Source: an uncultured Acidobacteriia bacterium (GTDB lineage Bacteria; Acidobacteriota; Terriglobia; Bryobacterales; Bryobacteraceae). Taken from it: a stretch of DNA of 64,000 nucleotides. The notes beneath the pieces are model-generated. The model had not been told where the DNA came from. It saw only the letters and a program-made list of their open reading frames with translations, and did not search any database. Positions 44,101 through 52,200 of the stretch are shown one piece after another. The DNA lies in assembly GCA_903881085.1 (NCBI GenBank), contig CAIRSA010000336.1, positions 1 to 64,000 of the forward strand, read 5' to 3'. Positions within the stretch are counted from its first letter, which is position 1, and each line of letters starts with the position of its first letter. The translations under genes were made by a program, and so were the position numbers.

Positions 44101-44504
44101 AACTGATCGAAATCCAGCAGCGGATTGGCCAGCAGCGCTTCACGTTGGAAGGCCAGCAGCGCGTCGGCCTCATCGAGAGCACTACCCTGCTTCTTCTTCA
44201 GCGCGGCGATCAGTTCCGGTTGACGCTTCTGCCATTCGTCCATACGCCGCAGATAGTCCCCACCTTTCGCATACTGTTGCGGATAGGTTTTCGCCAGATC
44301 CAGAATCGCGCGCCGCAGGGCCGCGAAGTCGAACGACTCGACCTTGCGAATGCTTGTGGAATAGATGTTCGTCCACTCCGCGGCAAAGGGGTCGTTCTTG
44401 GGGGTTTCAGATGATACGGCCTTTTTCGCGGGCGTCTGCGCCGGCAAGGCCAAGACGAAGAGGAAAGGAACAATCCAACTGCAGCGCGGCATGAAGATCC
44501 TCAT
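41103..44504 (-). CDS. hydrazine-synthase-alpha-like cytochrome fused to a formylglycine-generating-enzyme-like domain
   Basis: A 1133-residue exported protein. After a signal peptide (about 1-23), the first two thirds (to about 830) resemble the HZS-alpha/PSCyt-type proteins: a beta-propeller part (DLHWDSDRILFSMP, NYNPVVMNDGRVMYLRW) and two heme motifs, CNGCH and CVGCH. The last 260 residues are an FGE/SUMF1 domain (LIPEGEFIMGD, MLPTEAQWEYAARAG, IGNAWEWTRSAY, GFRVIIEE). The two active-site cysteines of true FGE near the RGGSW motif are absent (ARGGSWYDRPQRARSAFR), so it is unlikely to make formylglycine and may only bind a partner or ligand. The true hydrazine synthase reaction is improbable outside anammox bacteria. 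Confidence 0.88.
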   Translation of the reverse strand: MRIFMPRCSWIVPFLFVLALPAQTPAKKAVSSETPKNDPFAAEWTNIYSTSIRKVESFDFAALRRAILDLAKTYPQQYAKGGDYLRRMDEWQKRQPELIAALKKKQGSALDEADALLAFQREALLANPLLDFDQLLVVRRQPLGDARRSEAPGFGLGEFLGLPRQSSWQIHAIPQVFGWDNEIAVLSSLRKDAELKTLFRPPSRRLVSDMDLHWDSDRILFSMPNDKGLWQVWELSASGKKLRQVTPGDQPDVHNYDAVYLPSGKIDFISTAPMQGVPCNAGLTVGMTYQMDADGKNIRQISFDQDHNYNPVVMNDGRVMYLRWEYTDIPHVWARYLFSMNPDGTDQRMYFGGGGYWPNSIFYARPIPGHPTKVVGVITGHHVGRVGELVIFDPAKSRKKAEGVVQRIPGWGKKVEPLIQDQLTMETYPKFLHPFPLSENYFLVSAKPTPESLWGIYLVDVFDNMTLIKEVEGQALLEPMAFRKTPKPPVIPERVDLARKDGLVYISNIYDGVALKGIPQDSVKSLRLYTYHFAYPKLAGISHRVGADGPWEPKQILGTVPVEKDGSVFFRVPAKTPISIQPLDAQGAAVQLMRSWLTAMPGEFVSCNGCHESESTAAANRNSLAIVREPSEIKPWYGPARGFDFKREVQPVLDRYCVGCHDGKSNTDLRADQGKMIAYKNGKPVAEIVHGPITEELFKKYGGLFEPSYIELRKYLRVSGIESDLRGLHPGEFHVNTTELMQILRKGHHGVTMDAEAWDRLITWIDLNAPAHGTWKETVGEARSAAHNVRRQELGNLYGGVEKADPEVVPAVQRAAVKPVMPPPERPPVMPTAVTQAAQTIAATPFVKSTRSIDLGNGTKLDLVLIPEGEFIMGDANGNRDEQPAAKVKIERSFWMAKFELTNEQYAKFDPSHDSRYEHKGSWKFNEWDLGWPLNAPAQPVIRVSQKEALAFCDWLSKRTGEKVMLPTEAQWEYAARAGSSTPLFFGDMTTDFSKFANLADYNIRDLVYDVRDQYPPDLVPREARFNDGKLVTAPVGSYQPNAWGLHDMIGNAWEWTRSAYRPYPYIEIDGRNAPTPDAAVVARGGSWYDRPQRARSAFRLSYPAWQKVYNVGFRVIIEENNSRKLVAREGVR

Positions 44505-44655
44505 TTCTTGCGGTGGATTTCGGAAGCCACCAATTGAGACATTTCAGTCTATCGTATCTTCTTGTCTGGTTCCATGACGGCACGCGAATGGGGTTTTCTA
44601 CGGGTGGTACATGGCGTCGACCCCGGGCGAAGGATGAGGTGCCAACGAGGATTGC

Positions 44656-44688
44656 TATAATCGATGAACGCTCCACAGTACAGGGAGG
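44656..44688 (+). promoter_or_regulatory. promoter -10 and Shine-Dalgarno that set the nitrile hydratase start
   Basis: TATAAT lies at 44656-44661, so transcription should begin near 44668, after the ATG at 44664. That rules against this ATG as start. GGGAGG (44683-44688) then precedes a TTG at 44694 with 5-nt spacing, which is ideal. No strong -35 was found (GATGAG at 44633-44638 with 17-bp spacing). The rest of the 190-bp divergent gap from 44505 shows nothing else notable. Confidence 0.6.
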
Positions 44689-44693
44689 TAGGA

Positions 44694-45386
44694 TTGGAAA
44701 GTTCACGCCGCAGTTTCCTCACAGCCATGAGTGCCTCAATACCTGCAGCGGCAGGCGCCGCCGAACAATCGCAAGACCATCAGCACCAACTGGTGCCGTC
44801 AGACATCAGCCTGCGTGTCAAATCGCTAGAATCGCTGTTAGTGGAAAAGGGGCTGGTGGATCCGGCCGCGCTCGATGCACTGGTCGACACGTACGAAAAC
44901 AAAGTAGGGCCACGCAATGGCGCCAAGATCGTTGCGCGCGCCTGGACGGATGCCGCTTACAAGCAGCGCCTTCTGACCGATGCATCCGCCGCCATCGCGG
45001 AACTTGGTTTCCTGAGCACGCAGGGCGAGCACACACTTGCGGTTGAGAACACGCCGAAGGTGCATAACATGGTGGTTTGCACGCTCTGCTCCTGTTATCC
45101 GTGGACGATCCTGGGCCTTCCGCCAGTTTGGTATAAATCATACGCGTATCGCGCACGAGCCGTCATCGATCCACGCGGCGTGCTGAAAGAGTTCGGACTC
45201 GAACTGCCGGAATATGTCGAGCTACGCGTGTGGGACAGCACCGCCGAATTACGCTACCTGGTGCTGCCGGAACGCCCCTTGGGAACCGAGCACTTGGACG
45301 AAACGGCGCTGGCCGCCCTGGTCACGCGCAATGCGATGGTCGGCGTGGAAAAGGTGAAGCCCGCGCAGACGAAAGAGGCGCAATGA
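44694..45386 (+). CDS. nthA: nitrile hydratase alpha subunit, cobalt type, with a Tat-like leader
   Basis: Nitrile hydratase converts nitriles to amides. The 230-residue alpha subunit carries the metal-claw motif VCTLCSCYPW (Cys129, Cys132, Cys134), whose threonine is typical of the cobalt form, and the family blocks SLESLLVEKGLVDPAALDAL, KVGPRNGAKIVARAW and LRYLVLPERPLGTE. Thiocyanate hydrolase gamma subunits look similar, so that activity is the alternative. Normal alpha subunits begin near the H-rich segment (here SQDHQHQ). This one adds about 30 residues reading MESSRRSFLTAMSASIPAAA, a twin-arginine motif plus hydrophobic stretch ending in an A-G-A-A cleavage-like site. The TTG start is set by GGGAGG and the promoter position. 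The stop overlaps the beta-subunit ATG by 4 bp. Confidence 0.93.
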   Translation: MESSRRSFLTAMSASIPAAAGAAEQSQDHQHQLVPSDISLRVKSLESLLVEKGLVDPAALDALVDTYENKVGPRNGAKIVARAWTDAAYKQRLLTDASAAIAELGFLSTQGEHTLAVENTPKVHNMVVCTLCSCYPWTILGLPPVWYKSYAYRARAVIDPRGVLKEFGLELPEYVELRVWDSTAELRYLVLPERPLGTEHLDETALAALVTRNAMVGVEKVKPAQTKEAQ

Positions 45387-46045
45387 ACGGCATACACGAC
45401 ATGGGTGGTATGCACGGCATGGGCCCAGTGCATGCGGAAATCAATGAGCCAGTGTTTCACCACGCATGGGAAGCACGAGTCTATGTGCAGACTCGCGCAC
45501 TCGGCGCGTGGAAGAAATGGAACATCGATACCGGCCGTTTCTACATCGAACGCATCGCGCCGGAAGACTACCTGCGAATGAGCTACTACGAAAAGTGGTT
45601 CACGCGGAATGTCGAGTTGCTGATCAAAACGGGTATGGTCACGCGCCATGAAGTTGAGACTGGAGTGCCAGATCCCGGCTCGCAGAAGCTAGCGCCGCCG
45701 CTACATGTTGACCGGGTTTCAAAAGTAGCGCTGAATCGAAACATCGAGCCCAGCCACGAACCGGCAATCAAACCGAAGTTCAAAGCAGGCCAGCGTGTTC
45801 GCGCCCGCAACATGAATCCAATCGGCCACACGCGCCTGCCGCGTTACGCCCGCGGGAAAACGGGAAGGATCTTCCTCGACCACGGCGTGTACAATTTCCC
45901 TGACACTAATGCAGATGGACGCGGCCCCAAGCGCCAGCATGTCTATTCCGTGCGGTTCACGGCGAAGGAGCTTTGGGGAGACCAGGCTTCGCCGCACGAT
46001 TTCGTTCACCTCGATTTGTGGGACGACTATCTTGAACACGCCTGA
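45383..46045 (+). CDS. nthB: nitrile hydratase beta subunit
   Basis: The 220-residue beta subunit begins with the invariant NGIHDMGGMHGMGPV and continues with NEPVFHHAWEARVY. An RSH3-like C-terminal barrel follows (KFKAGQRVRARNMNP, HTRLPRYARGKTG, YSVRFTAKELWGD) and ends in the conserved HLDLWDDYLE. Together with NthA it forms the alpha/beta catalytic unit. It has no export signal, so if alpha is Tat-exported, beta must be carried along folded and assembled. ATGA-coupled to nthA, and overlapping the accessory gene by 14 bp. Confidence 0.95.
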   Translation: MNGIHDMGGMHGMGPVHAEINEPVFHHAWEARVYVQTRALGAWKKWNIDTGRFYIERIAPEDYLRMSYYEKWFTRNVELLIKTGMVTRHEVETGVPDPGSQKLAPPLHVDRVSKVALNRNIEPSHEPAIKPKFKAGQRVRARNMNPIGHTRLPRYARGKTGRIFLDHGVYNFPDTNADGRGPKRQHVYSVRFTAKELWGDQASPHDFVHLDLWDDYLEHA

Positions 46046-46829
46046 CCAGCGCGCCTGCTTTCCAGAGTTGCCCAGCCTTCCGCGCGACGAAGACGGACCC
46101 GTGTTCGCCGAACCGTGGCAGGCGCAGGCCTTTGCGCTGGCGGTGCGACTCTCTGCGCAAGGCTATTTCACCTGGAAGGAATGGGCCGAAGCACTGGCCG
46201 CGGAACTCGCCGCGGCAGTCGAACTCAATGAGGCCGATGACGGCAGCGAATATTATTTCCATTGGGTCGCCGCGCTGGAAAAGCTCGCCGCCGCCAAAGG
46301 GCTGACCGCCGAACCAGAACTTTACGAACGGAAGGCCGCGTGGGCCGACGCCTACCGCCACACTCCGCACGGCCAACCGGTGCAACTACGGCCGGGCTTC
46401 CATGTCAGCTATGCCTACCGCCAGAGCCCGCTGATCAGTGTGACGCGCGCTGACGGCGTCTCTAAACAGATTCGCGTTCAGGATGGCCATCTGTTTGTCT
46501 GCAACGGATGCTGTTGCGGCCGCACGGAGAAGGGCTTTCCGCCGCTGCCCCTCGACGAATTCAAACGGCAGTGGAAGAAGCGCGGCATCAGGCGGCGGTT
46601 CCACCTGACGGTCTCCGGCTGTCTCGGCCCATGCACGCTGGCGAACGTGGTACTGTTGCAGTTCCGCGGCCGCTCCATGTGGTTTCACTCCATCAACCAG
46701 GTGGAGGATGTGGACTTGATTTACAACTTCGTGGAGCAGATGCTGCAAGGCGAGATGGAGTTGGATGTGCCCGCTGAGCTGGCTGGCCGACTATTCCAGC
46801 GGTATCTGGGGGACACGGACGAGGATTAG
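46032..46829 (+). CDS. nitrile hydratase activator fused to a [2Fe-2S] ferredoxin-like domain
   Basis: A 265-residue two-domain protein read from a TTG (46032) that overlaps nthB by 14 bp. Residues about 5-125 are the nitrile hydratase activator (P14K/NHase beta N-terminal-like): PVFAEPWQAQAFALAVRL, GYFTWKEWAEAL and EYYFHWVAALEKL. Residues about 150-260 resemble the thioredoxin-fold [2Fe-2S] ferredoxins: HLFVCNGCCCGRTEKG and, later, VSGCLGPCTLANVV, supplying four candidate cluster ligands. Activators load cobalt and oxidise the claw cysteines; the ferredoxin domain could deliver electrons or cobalt, which would tie metal loading to redox state. The fusion is unusual. A second in-frame start within 120 codons cannot be excluded. 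Confidence 0.88.
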   Translation: MNTPDQRACFPELPSLPRDEDGPVFAEPWQAQAFALAVRLSAQGYFTWKEWAEALAAELAAAVELNEADDGSEYYFHWVAALEKLAAAKGLTAEPELYERKAAWADAYRHTPHGQPVQLRPGFHVSYAYRQSPLISVTRADGVSKQIRVQDGHLFVCNGCCCGRTEKGFPPLPLDEFKRQWKKRGIRRRFHLTVSGCLGPCTLANVVLLQFRGRSMWFHSINQVEDVDLIYNFVEQMLQGEMELDVPAELAGRLFQRYLGDTDED

Positions 46830-46851
46830 ACAAAGAGCTGCGGGCAGATAA

Positions 46852-46989
46852 CAACTGTGCTTGGTTATCTCAACACTCGATCCAGTTCGGGATCTTTTTC
46901 AAGCTGAGCTTACGCTGTCGGGTATCCGGCGGAATAAGGTGCTGACGGGGGGGGCAATTTATGAGGCGCTGGGTGGGGGCTGGAAGTAA
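46852..46989 (+). pseudogene. 3' remnant of a TolC-family outer-membrane efflux gene
   Basis: One frame encodes LDPVRDLFQAELTLSGIRR and, further on, AIYEALGGGWK followed by TAA (46987-46989). This matches the last 40 residues of TolC/OprM-type efflux outer-membrane proteins, which typically end D-x-x-R-x-L-F-Q-A-E-L-x-L and Y-K-A-L-G-G-G-W. Upstream there is a stop (46849-46851) and no further similarity, so only the tail remains. The rest of the 340-bp gap to 47170 shows only low-complexity and GC-rich sequence and no feature I can name. Confidence 0.7.
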
Positions 46990-47169
46990 GCCGCAAAGAA
47001 GAACGCGCCGCAAAAACCCGGGACTCAAGCTCCTGAAATGCCGCGGCGCTTTGGGGATTGGAGTTTTGTTGGTAAGAACTTCATCCTGGTGCCCAGTTGG
47101 ATGGAGAGACCACAGCCGGTTCCGTTGACTCCGTCGCCGGAGTCAATCACGCGGAGCAGCCAACATGGC

Positions 47170-47622
47170 CTAACGGATCACACTCACCACATAAAACCAC
47201 AGCGCAAACAACAGCAACGAACAGAGCCAGGCACGCACCATCTCGCCGAATTTCGGAGCGGGATCCTCGCGCGCCCCTACCACCAGGAGCACAACCAGCG
47301 TGGCAATTGGCGTCCAGATCAGTGAAAGCAGGAACTCTCCCCAATGCCCGAACCGTTTGCCATCGCCAACGCCGGAAAGAAAGGCCATCGCCCACCAGCT
47401 GGCCAGGAAGATCACCATCATCAGCACCGCGCCGGCCACCACGCGCAGAAGCCAACGCACGACGACACCCTCTCGAAAATGCAGCCACGCTTCCACCGCG
47501 AACATCGGAAGCATGAACAGGCCTATGTCGAGGCGCTCCAACTGCATCATCGCTGCCAAGGCAATCAGACCCAATACGAAGGGAGCCGAGCGCACGAGGC
47601 CGGTTTGCAGATGAGTTGTCAC
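47170..47622 (-). CDS. small four-helix membrane protein
   Basis: A 150-residue hydrophobic protein read from the GTG at 47622; the open frame runs further upstream, but that part would be antisense-like, soluble and arginine-rich inside the neighbouring reductase gene. Four membrane helices are likely (about 9-28, 32-50, 55-80 and 105-125) with a final one near 130-148 (ending LLFALWFYVVSVIR). No known family is recognised. It follows the aldo/keto reductase gene by 14 nt on the same strand. Confidence 0.65.
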   Translation of the reverse strand: MTTHLQTGLVRSAPFVLGLIALAAMMQLERLDIGLFMLPMFAVEAWLHFREGVVVRWLLRVVAGAVLMMVIFLASWWAMAFLSGVGDGKRFGHWGEFLLSLIWTPIATLVVLLVVGAREDPAPKFGEMVRAWLCSLLLFALWFYVVSVIR

Positions 47623-47636
47623 GGCAACATCATATC

Positions 47637-48596
47637 CTAACGGTTGTACTTCGGTGTCACCCCGCGTAGCTTCGCCCACACGGCATCGATCGCCGCCAGC
47701 GTGGCGTCGTCCAACTTCCCTTCCCCGCATGCGGCGATGTTCGATTCCAGATGCTCGATCTTCGAGGCGCCCAGAATCACACAGTCCGTTGCCGTATGCC
47801 GCAGCAGCCAGTTCAAAGCTATCGAAACCAGCGACCGCCCGGCGGCCGGTGCCACGGCCTGCAACTCCTCCACCGCATCGAAGTATGCCGGGTGCCAATA
47901 GCGATCGAGATACATCTGGTTCTTATCGAATCGAGTGCCGGCCAGCGGTTCGCTGCGCGGCTGCTTGCCCGTCAACAGGCCGCCCGCGATCGGGTTGTAG
48001 ACAACCGTGGAGATACCAAACTCCTTGCACATTGGCAGATACTCTTGCTCAATGCCGCGCGCCAGCAAATTGTACATTGGCTGTGTCACCACGGCCGGTT
48101 TGTAGCCTTTCTCCTTGGCGATCCACTGCTGCTGCACAACCTGCCAACCGCAATAGTTCGAGCTTGCCGGATACCGCACCTTGCCCGCTTTCACAAGCCG
48201 GTCCATCGCTTCCAGAGACTCATCGAGCGGCACGGTGTAATCGGGCGCATGCATGTAGTAGAGATCGATGTAATCGGTCTGCAGCCGCCGCAGCGAAGCC
48301 TCCACCGCCAGCATGATCGCATCGCGGCCCAGCCCCTCGGCTTCGGGCATCTTGCCACGCACCTTGGTCGCCAGCACCACGTCTTTGCGACGCGCGGTAA
48401 GCGCCTTGCCGACGATCACCTCACTGGCGCCGGCGTTGTAAACGTTGGCCGTGTCAATGAAGTTCACGCCCAGGTCCATGGCCTTCTCCACCATCTGGAT
48501 GGCGGCGGGCTCGCTCACTTGCGCGCCGAAGGTCATGGTGCCAAAGCAAACGCGCGACACCTTCAGGTCTGTATTCTTTAACGCAACTGTTTCCAT
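47637..48596 (-). CDS. aldo/keto reductase
   Basis: A 319-residue cytoplasmic NADPH-dependent oxidoreductase. The tetrad region is visible: FIDTANVYNAGASE (Asp, Tyr), LATKVRG (Lys) and YYMHAPD (His), and the late cofactor region LGASKIEHLESN, typical of the AKR family (AKR11/YhdN-like). It reduces sugar aldehydes or ketones; the natural substrate is not evident. Its start overlaps the SGNH hydrolase stop by 19 bp, so the two are co-expressed. Confidence 0.93.
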   Translation of the reverse strand: METVALKNTDLKVSRVCFGTMTFGAQVSEPAAIQMVEKAMDLGVNFIDTANVYNAGASEVIVGKALTARRKDVVLATKVRGKMPEAEGLGRDAIMLAVEASLRRLQTDYIDLYYMHAPDYTVPLDESLEAMDRLVKAGKVRYPASSNYCGWQVVQQQWIAKEKGYKPAVVTQPMYNLLARGIEQEYLPMCKEFGISTVVYNPIAGGLLTGKQPRSEPLAGTRFDKNQMYLDRYWHPAYFDAVEELQAVAPAAGRSLVSIALNWLLRHTATDCVILGASKIEHLESNIAACGEGKLDDATLAAIDAVWAKLRGVTPKYNR

Positions 48597-49174
48597 ATCG
48601 ATTCCACCACTGGCTTAGCCAGTTCCTCATAACCGGGGTCTGTGAAGTGCACGTTGTTGGGACGCTGAATCTCTTTGATGCGCTTCATCGCCACCGCATA
48701 CAGGTCATTCACTTCGATTTTCTGTTCCGCCATCACGCGCAGCGCCACGGCGTTGAAGCGCAGAACGTCGGCCGTCAGCCGTACCGGATTCTGCTTGCCT
48801 TCGGGCACCGGCGTGGTTGTGGCAAACACCAGCTTGGCGCGGGTTTTCTTCATCGCCGCGATGATGGTATTCAAATTCGTTTCGTAGTCTTCAATCGACA
48901 CCTGGTGCTTTTCGTTCTCCATGATTTTCAAATCGTGAAGGCCGAAGTTGAAGTGGATCACATCCCAGTTGCCGTCTTTCAGCCACTCCGAAATGTGCGC
49001 CACGCCGTTATTTGTGGGGCCGCCGTTGCTGGCGTTATGTTCCACCGTGGCCTTGCCCTCCAGCATTTTCGTCACGAAAGGCGTGTAGCCGATGGAGATG
49101 GAATCGCCGATGATCAGAATGCGCGGCTCGGCCCACAGCGCAGCAGCGAACAGAAAAGAGAGTAGGAGTTTCAA
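48578..49174 (-). CDS. secreted SGNH/GDSL hydrolase
   Basis: A 198-residue exported esterase-like protein: signal peptide LKLLLSFLFAAALWAEP, block I IIGDSISIGY (catalytic Ser), block III FNFGLHDL (Gly and His/Asp context, canonical N replaced by L-H-D) and block V VHFTDPGYEE (D-x-x-H variant). It may deacetylate or de-esterify sugars. I chose the TTG at 49174 because GGAAGG lies 6 nt upstream and it gives the cleanest leader; an ATG at 49198 would add eight residues. It is divergent from the BNR gene with a gap of about 70 bp. Confidence 0.85.
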   Translation of the reverse strand: MKLLLSFLFAAALWAEPRILIIGDSISIGYTPFVTKMLEGKATVEHNASNGGPTNNGVAHISEWLKDGNWDVIHFNFGLHDLKIMENEKHQVSIEDYETNLNTIIAAMKKTRAKLVFATTTPVPEGKQNPVRLTADVLRFNAVALRVMAEQKIEVNDLYAVAMKRIKEIQRPNNVHFTDPGYEELAKPVVESIWKQLR

Positions 49175-49245
49175 GCAAAACCTTCCAAGTCCAACCATCC
49201 TATCGCAACCGGGCCGTTCACCGGAACTGCTAAAATCAGCTTCAA

Positions 49246-52200
49246 ATGCTTAACACACGGGTTGTTTGTCTTGTTCTTTCCTCGCTGGCCATCTTTGCGG
49301 CCGACGCACCGGACCCATACAAAGAACTTAAGTTTCGCCCGATCGGCCCGTTTCGCGGCGGGCGCGTAGTCGCGGTAGCGGGCGTGCCCTCGCAGCCCTC
49401 AGTCTTCTACTTTGGCGGAGTCGGCGGCGGCATCTTCAAAACCACCGATGGCGGCGCGCATTGGGACCCTATCGCCGACGGCCAGATAAAGACCGGCTCC
49501 GTGGGCGCCATTGCAGTGGCCGAGTCAGACCCCAACGTGATCTACGCCGGCATGGGCGAAGGCTGCATCCGCGGCAACGCCTCACATGGCGACGGCGTGT
49601 ACAAGTCCACGGACGCAGGTAAAACATGGAAGCACCTGGGCCTGGAAAACACGCAGCAAATCGGTCGCGTGCGCGTACATCCGAAGAACCCTGATATCGT
49701 CTTCGTCGCCGCGCTGGGCCATATGTCCGGGCCCAACGAAGACCGCGGCGTGTTCCGCTCGAAAGATGGCGGCAAGACGTGGGCCAAAGTTCTCTACAAG
49801 AGCAACAAAGCCGGCGCCATCGATCTGACTATCGACCCATCGAACCCCAACGTCCTCTATGCCTCCATCTGGGAAGTGAATCGCAAGCCGTGGGTGTTTG
49901 AAAGCGGCGGCGCCGATAGCGGATTGTACAAGTCCACCGATGGCGGCGACACCTGGAAAGAGATCACGCGCAATACCGGCATGCCCAAGGGCCTAATCGG
50001 ACGCATCGGCCTGGCTGTGTCACCAGTGAATAGCGATCGAGTGTGGGCAATGCTCGAAGCGGAAGAGGGCGGGCTCTACCGCTCCGACAACGGCGGAACA
50101 ACATGGGCGCGGATCAACGAACAGCGCAGCCTGCGCCAACGCGCCTGGTATTATTCTCACATCTATGCCGACCCGCAGAAGCTCGACACCGTCTATGCGC
50201 TGAACGTGGGCTTCTTCCGCTCCAACGACGGTGGGCGCACATTCAACGCCATCTCCACGCCGCACGGCGATAATCATGATCTGTGGATCGCGCCCGGCGA
50301 TCCGGAACGCATGATCGAAGGCAACGATGGCGGCGCAGTGGTCACGGTCAACGGCGGCAAGAGCTGGAGCCCGATCTCAAACCAACCCACCGCACAGTTC
50401 TACCGTGTCGCGCTTGACCAGGACTTCCCTTACAACATCTACGGCGCACAGCAGGACAACACCACCGTCCGCATCGCCAGCCGTGGCAACAGTGGCAGCA
50501 TCACCGAGCGCGAATGGTTCGATGTCGGCGGCGGTGAAAGCGGCTGGATCACGCCCGATCCTCGCAACTCAAACATCGTCTACGCAGGCTCCTACGATGG
50601 ATTGCTCACCCGCTACGACCACACTAACGGCGCTACGCGCAATGTCACCGTGTGGCCCGATAATCCGATGGGCTCAGGCGTGGAGGCGATGAAGTACCGC
50701 TTCCAGTGGAACTTCCCGCTGCTGTTTTCGCCGCACGATCCGAAGCTGCTCTACGCCGGCGGCAACGTGTTGCTCGCCAGCACGAATGAAGGCCAAAGCT
50801 GGGCGCCCATCAGCGGCGATCTGACACGGAACGACAAATCAAAACAGGGCCCATCCGGCGGCCCCATCACCAAGGACAATAGCGGCGTGGAATACTACGC
50901 GACCATCTTCACCGTCGACGAGTCGCTACTGGAGAAGGGTGTGATCTGGACCGGCTCCGACGATGGCCTGGTGCACGTGACCCGCGACGGCGGCAAAAAC
51001 TGGACCAACGTCACACCGAAGGATCTGCCAGAGTGGACGCAGATCAATTCCATCGCATCCTCGCCGCATGACGCCGCCACGGCCTATCTGGCCGCCACAA
51101 GCTACAAGCTCGACGATTTCCGTCCCATGCTTTTTCGCACCAGCGACTACGGCAAGACCTGGCAGCAGATTGTGACCGGCATCCCGGATAACGATTTCAC
51201 GCGCGTGGTGCGCGAAGATCCGAACAAGCGCGGCCTGCTTGTGGCAGGCACGGAAACGCATTTGTACATCTCCTACAACAACGGCGGCAATTGGCAGCTG
51301 TTCCAATTGAATCTGCCCATCGTTCCTATCGCCGACCTTGCTTTCCACAAGCGTGAGGACGAATTGGTTATCGCGACGCAGGGCCGGTCGTTCTATATTC
51401 TCGACGACATGCCGATGGTGCGCCAACTTGCGTCCGTAGGCGAACGTCCGCAACGCCAGCTCTTTCAGCCCAAGGACGCCTACCGCATCGGCGGAGGAGG
51501 AGGTGGGGGTGAGCGAGGCGGCGGCCCCGCAGGCCAGAACCCGCCCGGCGGCGTGGTTGTTAATTATTGGCTCAAGGAAAAACCGAAGGGCGACATCGCC
51601 GTGGAGTTTCTGGATGCCGCCGGCAAGCTGGTGAAAAAGTTTTCCAGCAAAGAGCAGCCGCGCGTGCGTGCCGAAGCCGCCGGCGGCGACGATGAGGAAG
51701 AGAACCCGCGCCGCCGGGCAGGAGCCTCGCGGGTGCCTGCCGAAGCGGGAATGAACCGCTTCGTGTGGGACATGCGCTACCCCGATGCCACCACGTTCCC
51801 CGGCCTGATCATGTGGGCAGGCAGTGTCCGCGGCCCGCTGATTGTGCCTGGAAAATACCAGGTCCGCCTCACCGCCGACGGCGATATGCAATCGCAATCG
51901 TTCACGGTAAAGAAGGATCCCCGCTCAACCGGTACGCAGCAGGATATGGAAAAACAGCTCGCCATGCTGCTGCAGCTTCGAGACAAGCTTTCCGCGGCCA
52001 ACGAAGGCGTTATCCGCATCCGCGACGCAAAGAAGCAGTTGGATGTTTACGCATCGTCGGAAAACAAAGCCGTCGCGGAAAGCGCGAAGGAACTGGCCAA
52101 AAAACTCGCCGTCGTAGAGAGCGAACTCTACCAGACAAAAAATCAGAGCGGCCAGGATCCGTTGAATTTCCCCATCAAATTGAACAACAAGCTGGCCGCG

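Noticed and set aside
41103..44504. Genuine hydrazine synthase or formylglycine-generating enzyme
   Set aside because: The anammox-specific partner subunits are absent and the FGE active-site cysteines are missing, so only the folds are claimed.
44664..44694. ATG at 44664 as start of nitrile hydratase alpha
   Set aside because: It would precede the predicted transcription start set by TATAAT at 44656-44661 and has no Shine-Dalgarno; the TTG at 44694 has GGGAGG at the right distance.
47622..47898. N-terminal 92-residue extension of the small membrane protein
   Set aside because: It lies inside the aldo/keto reductase coding region in another frame and is arginine/glycine rich and soluble, unlike the rest.
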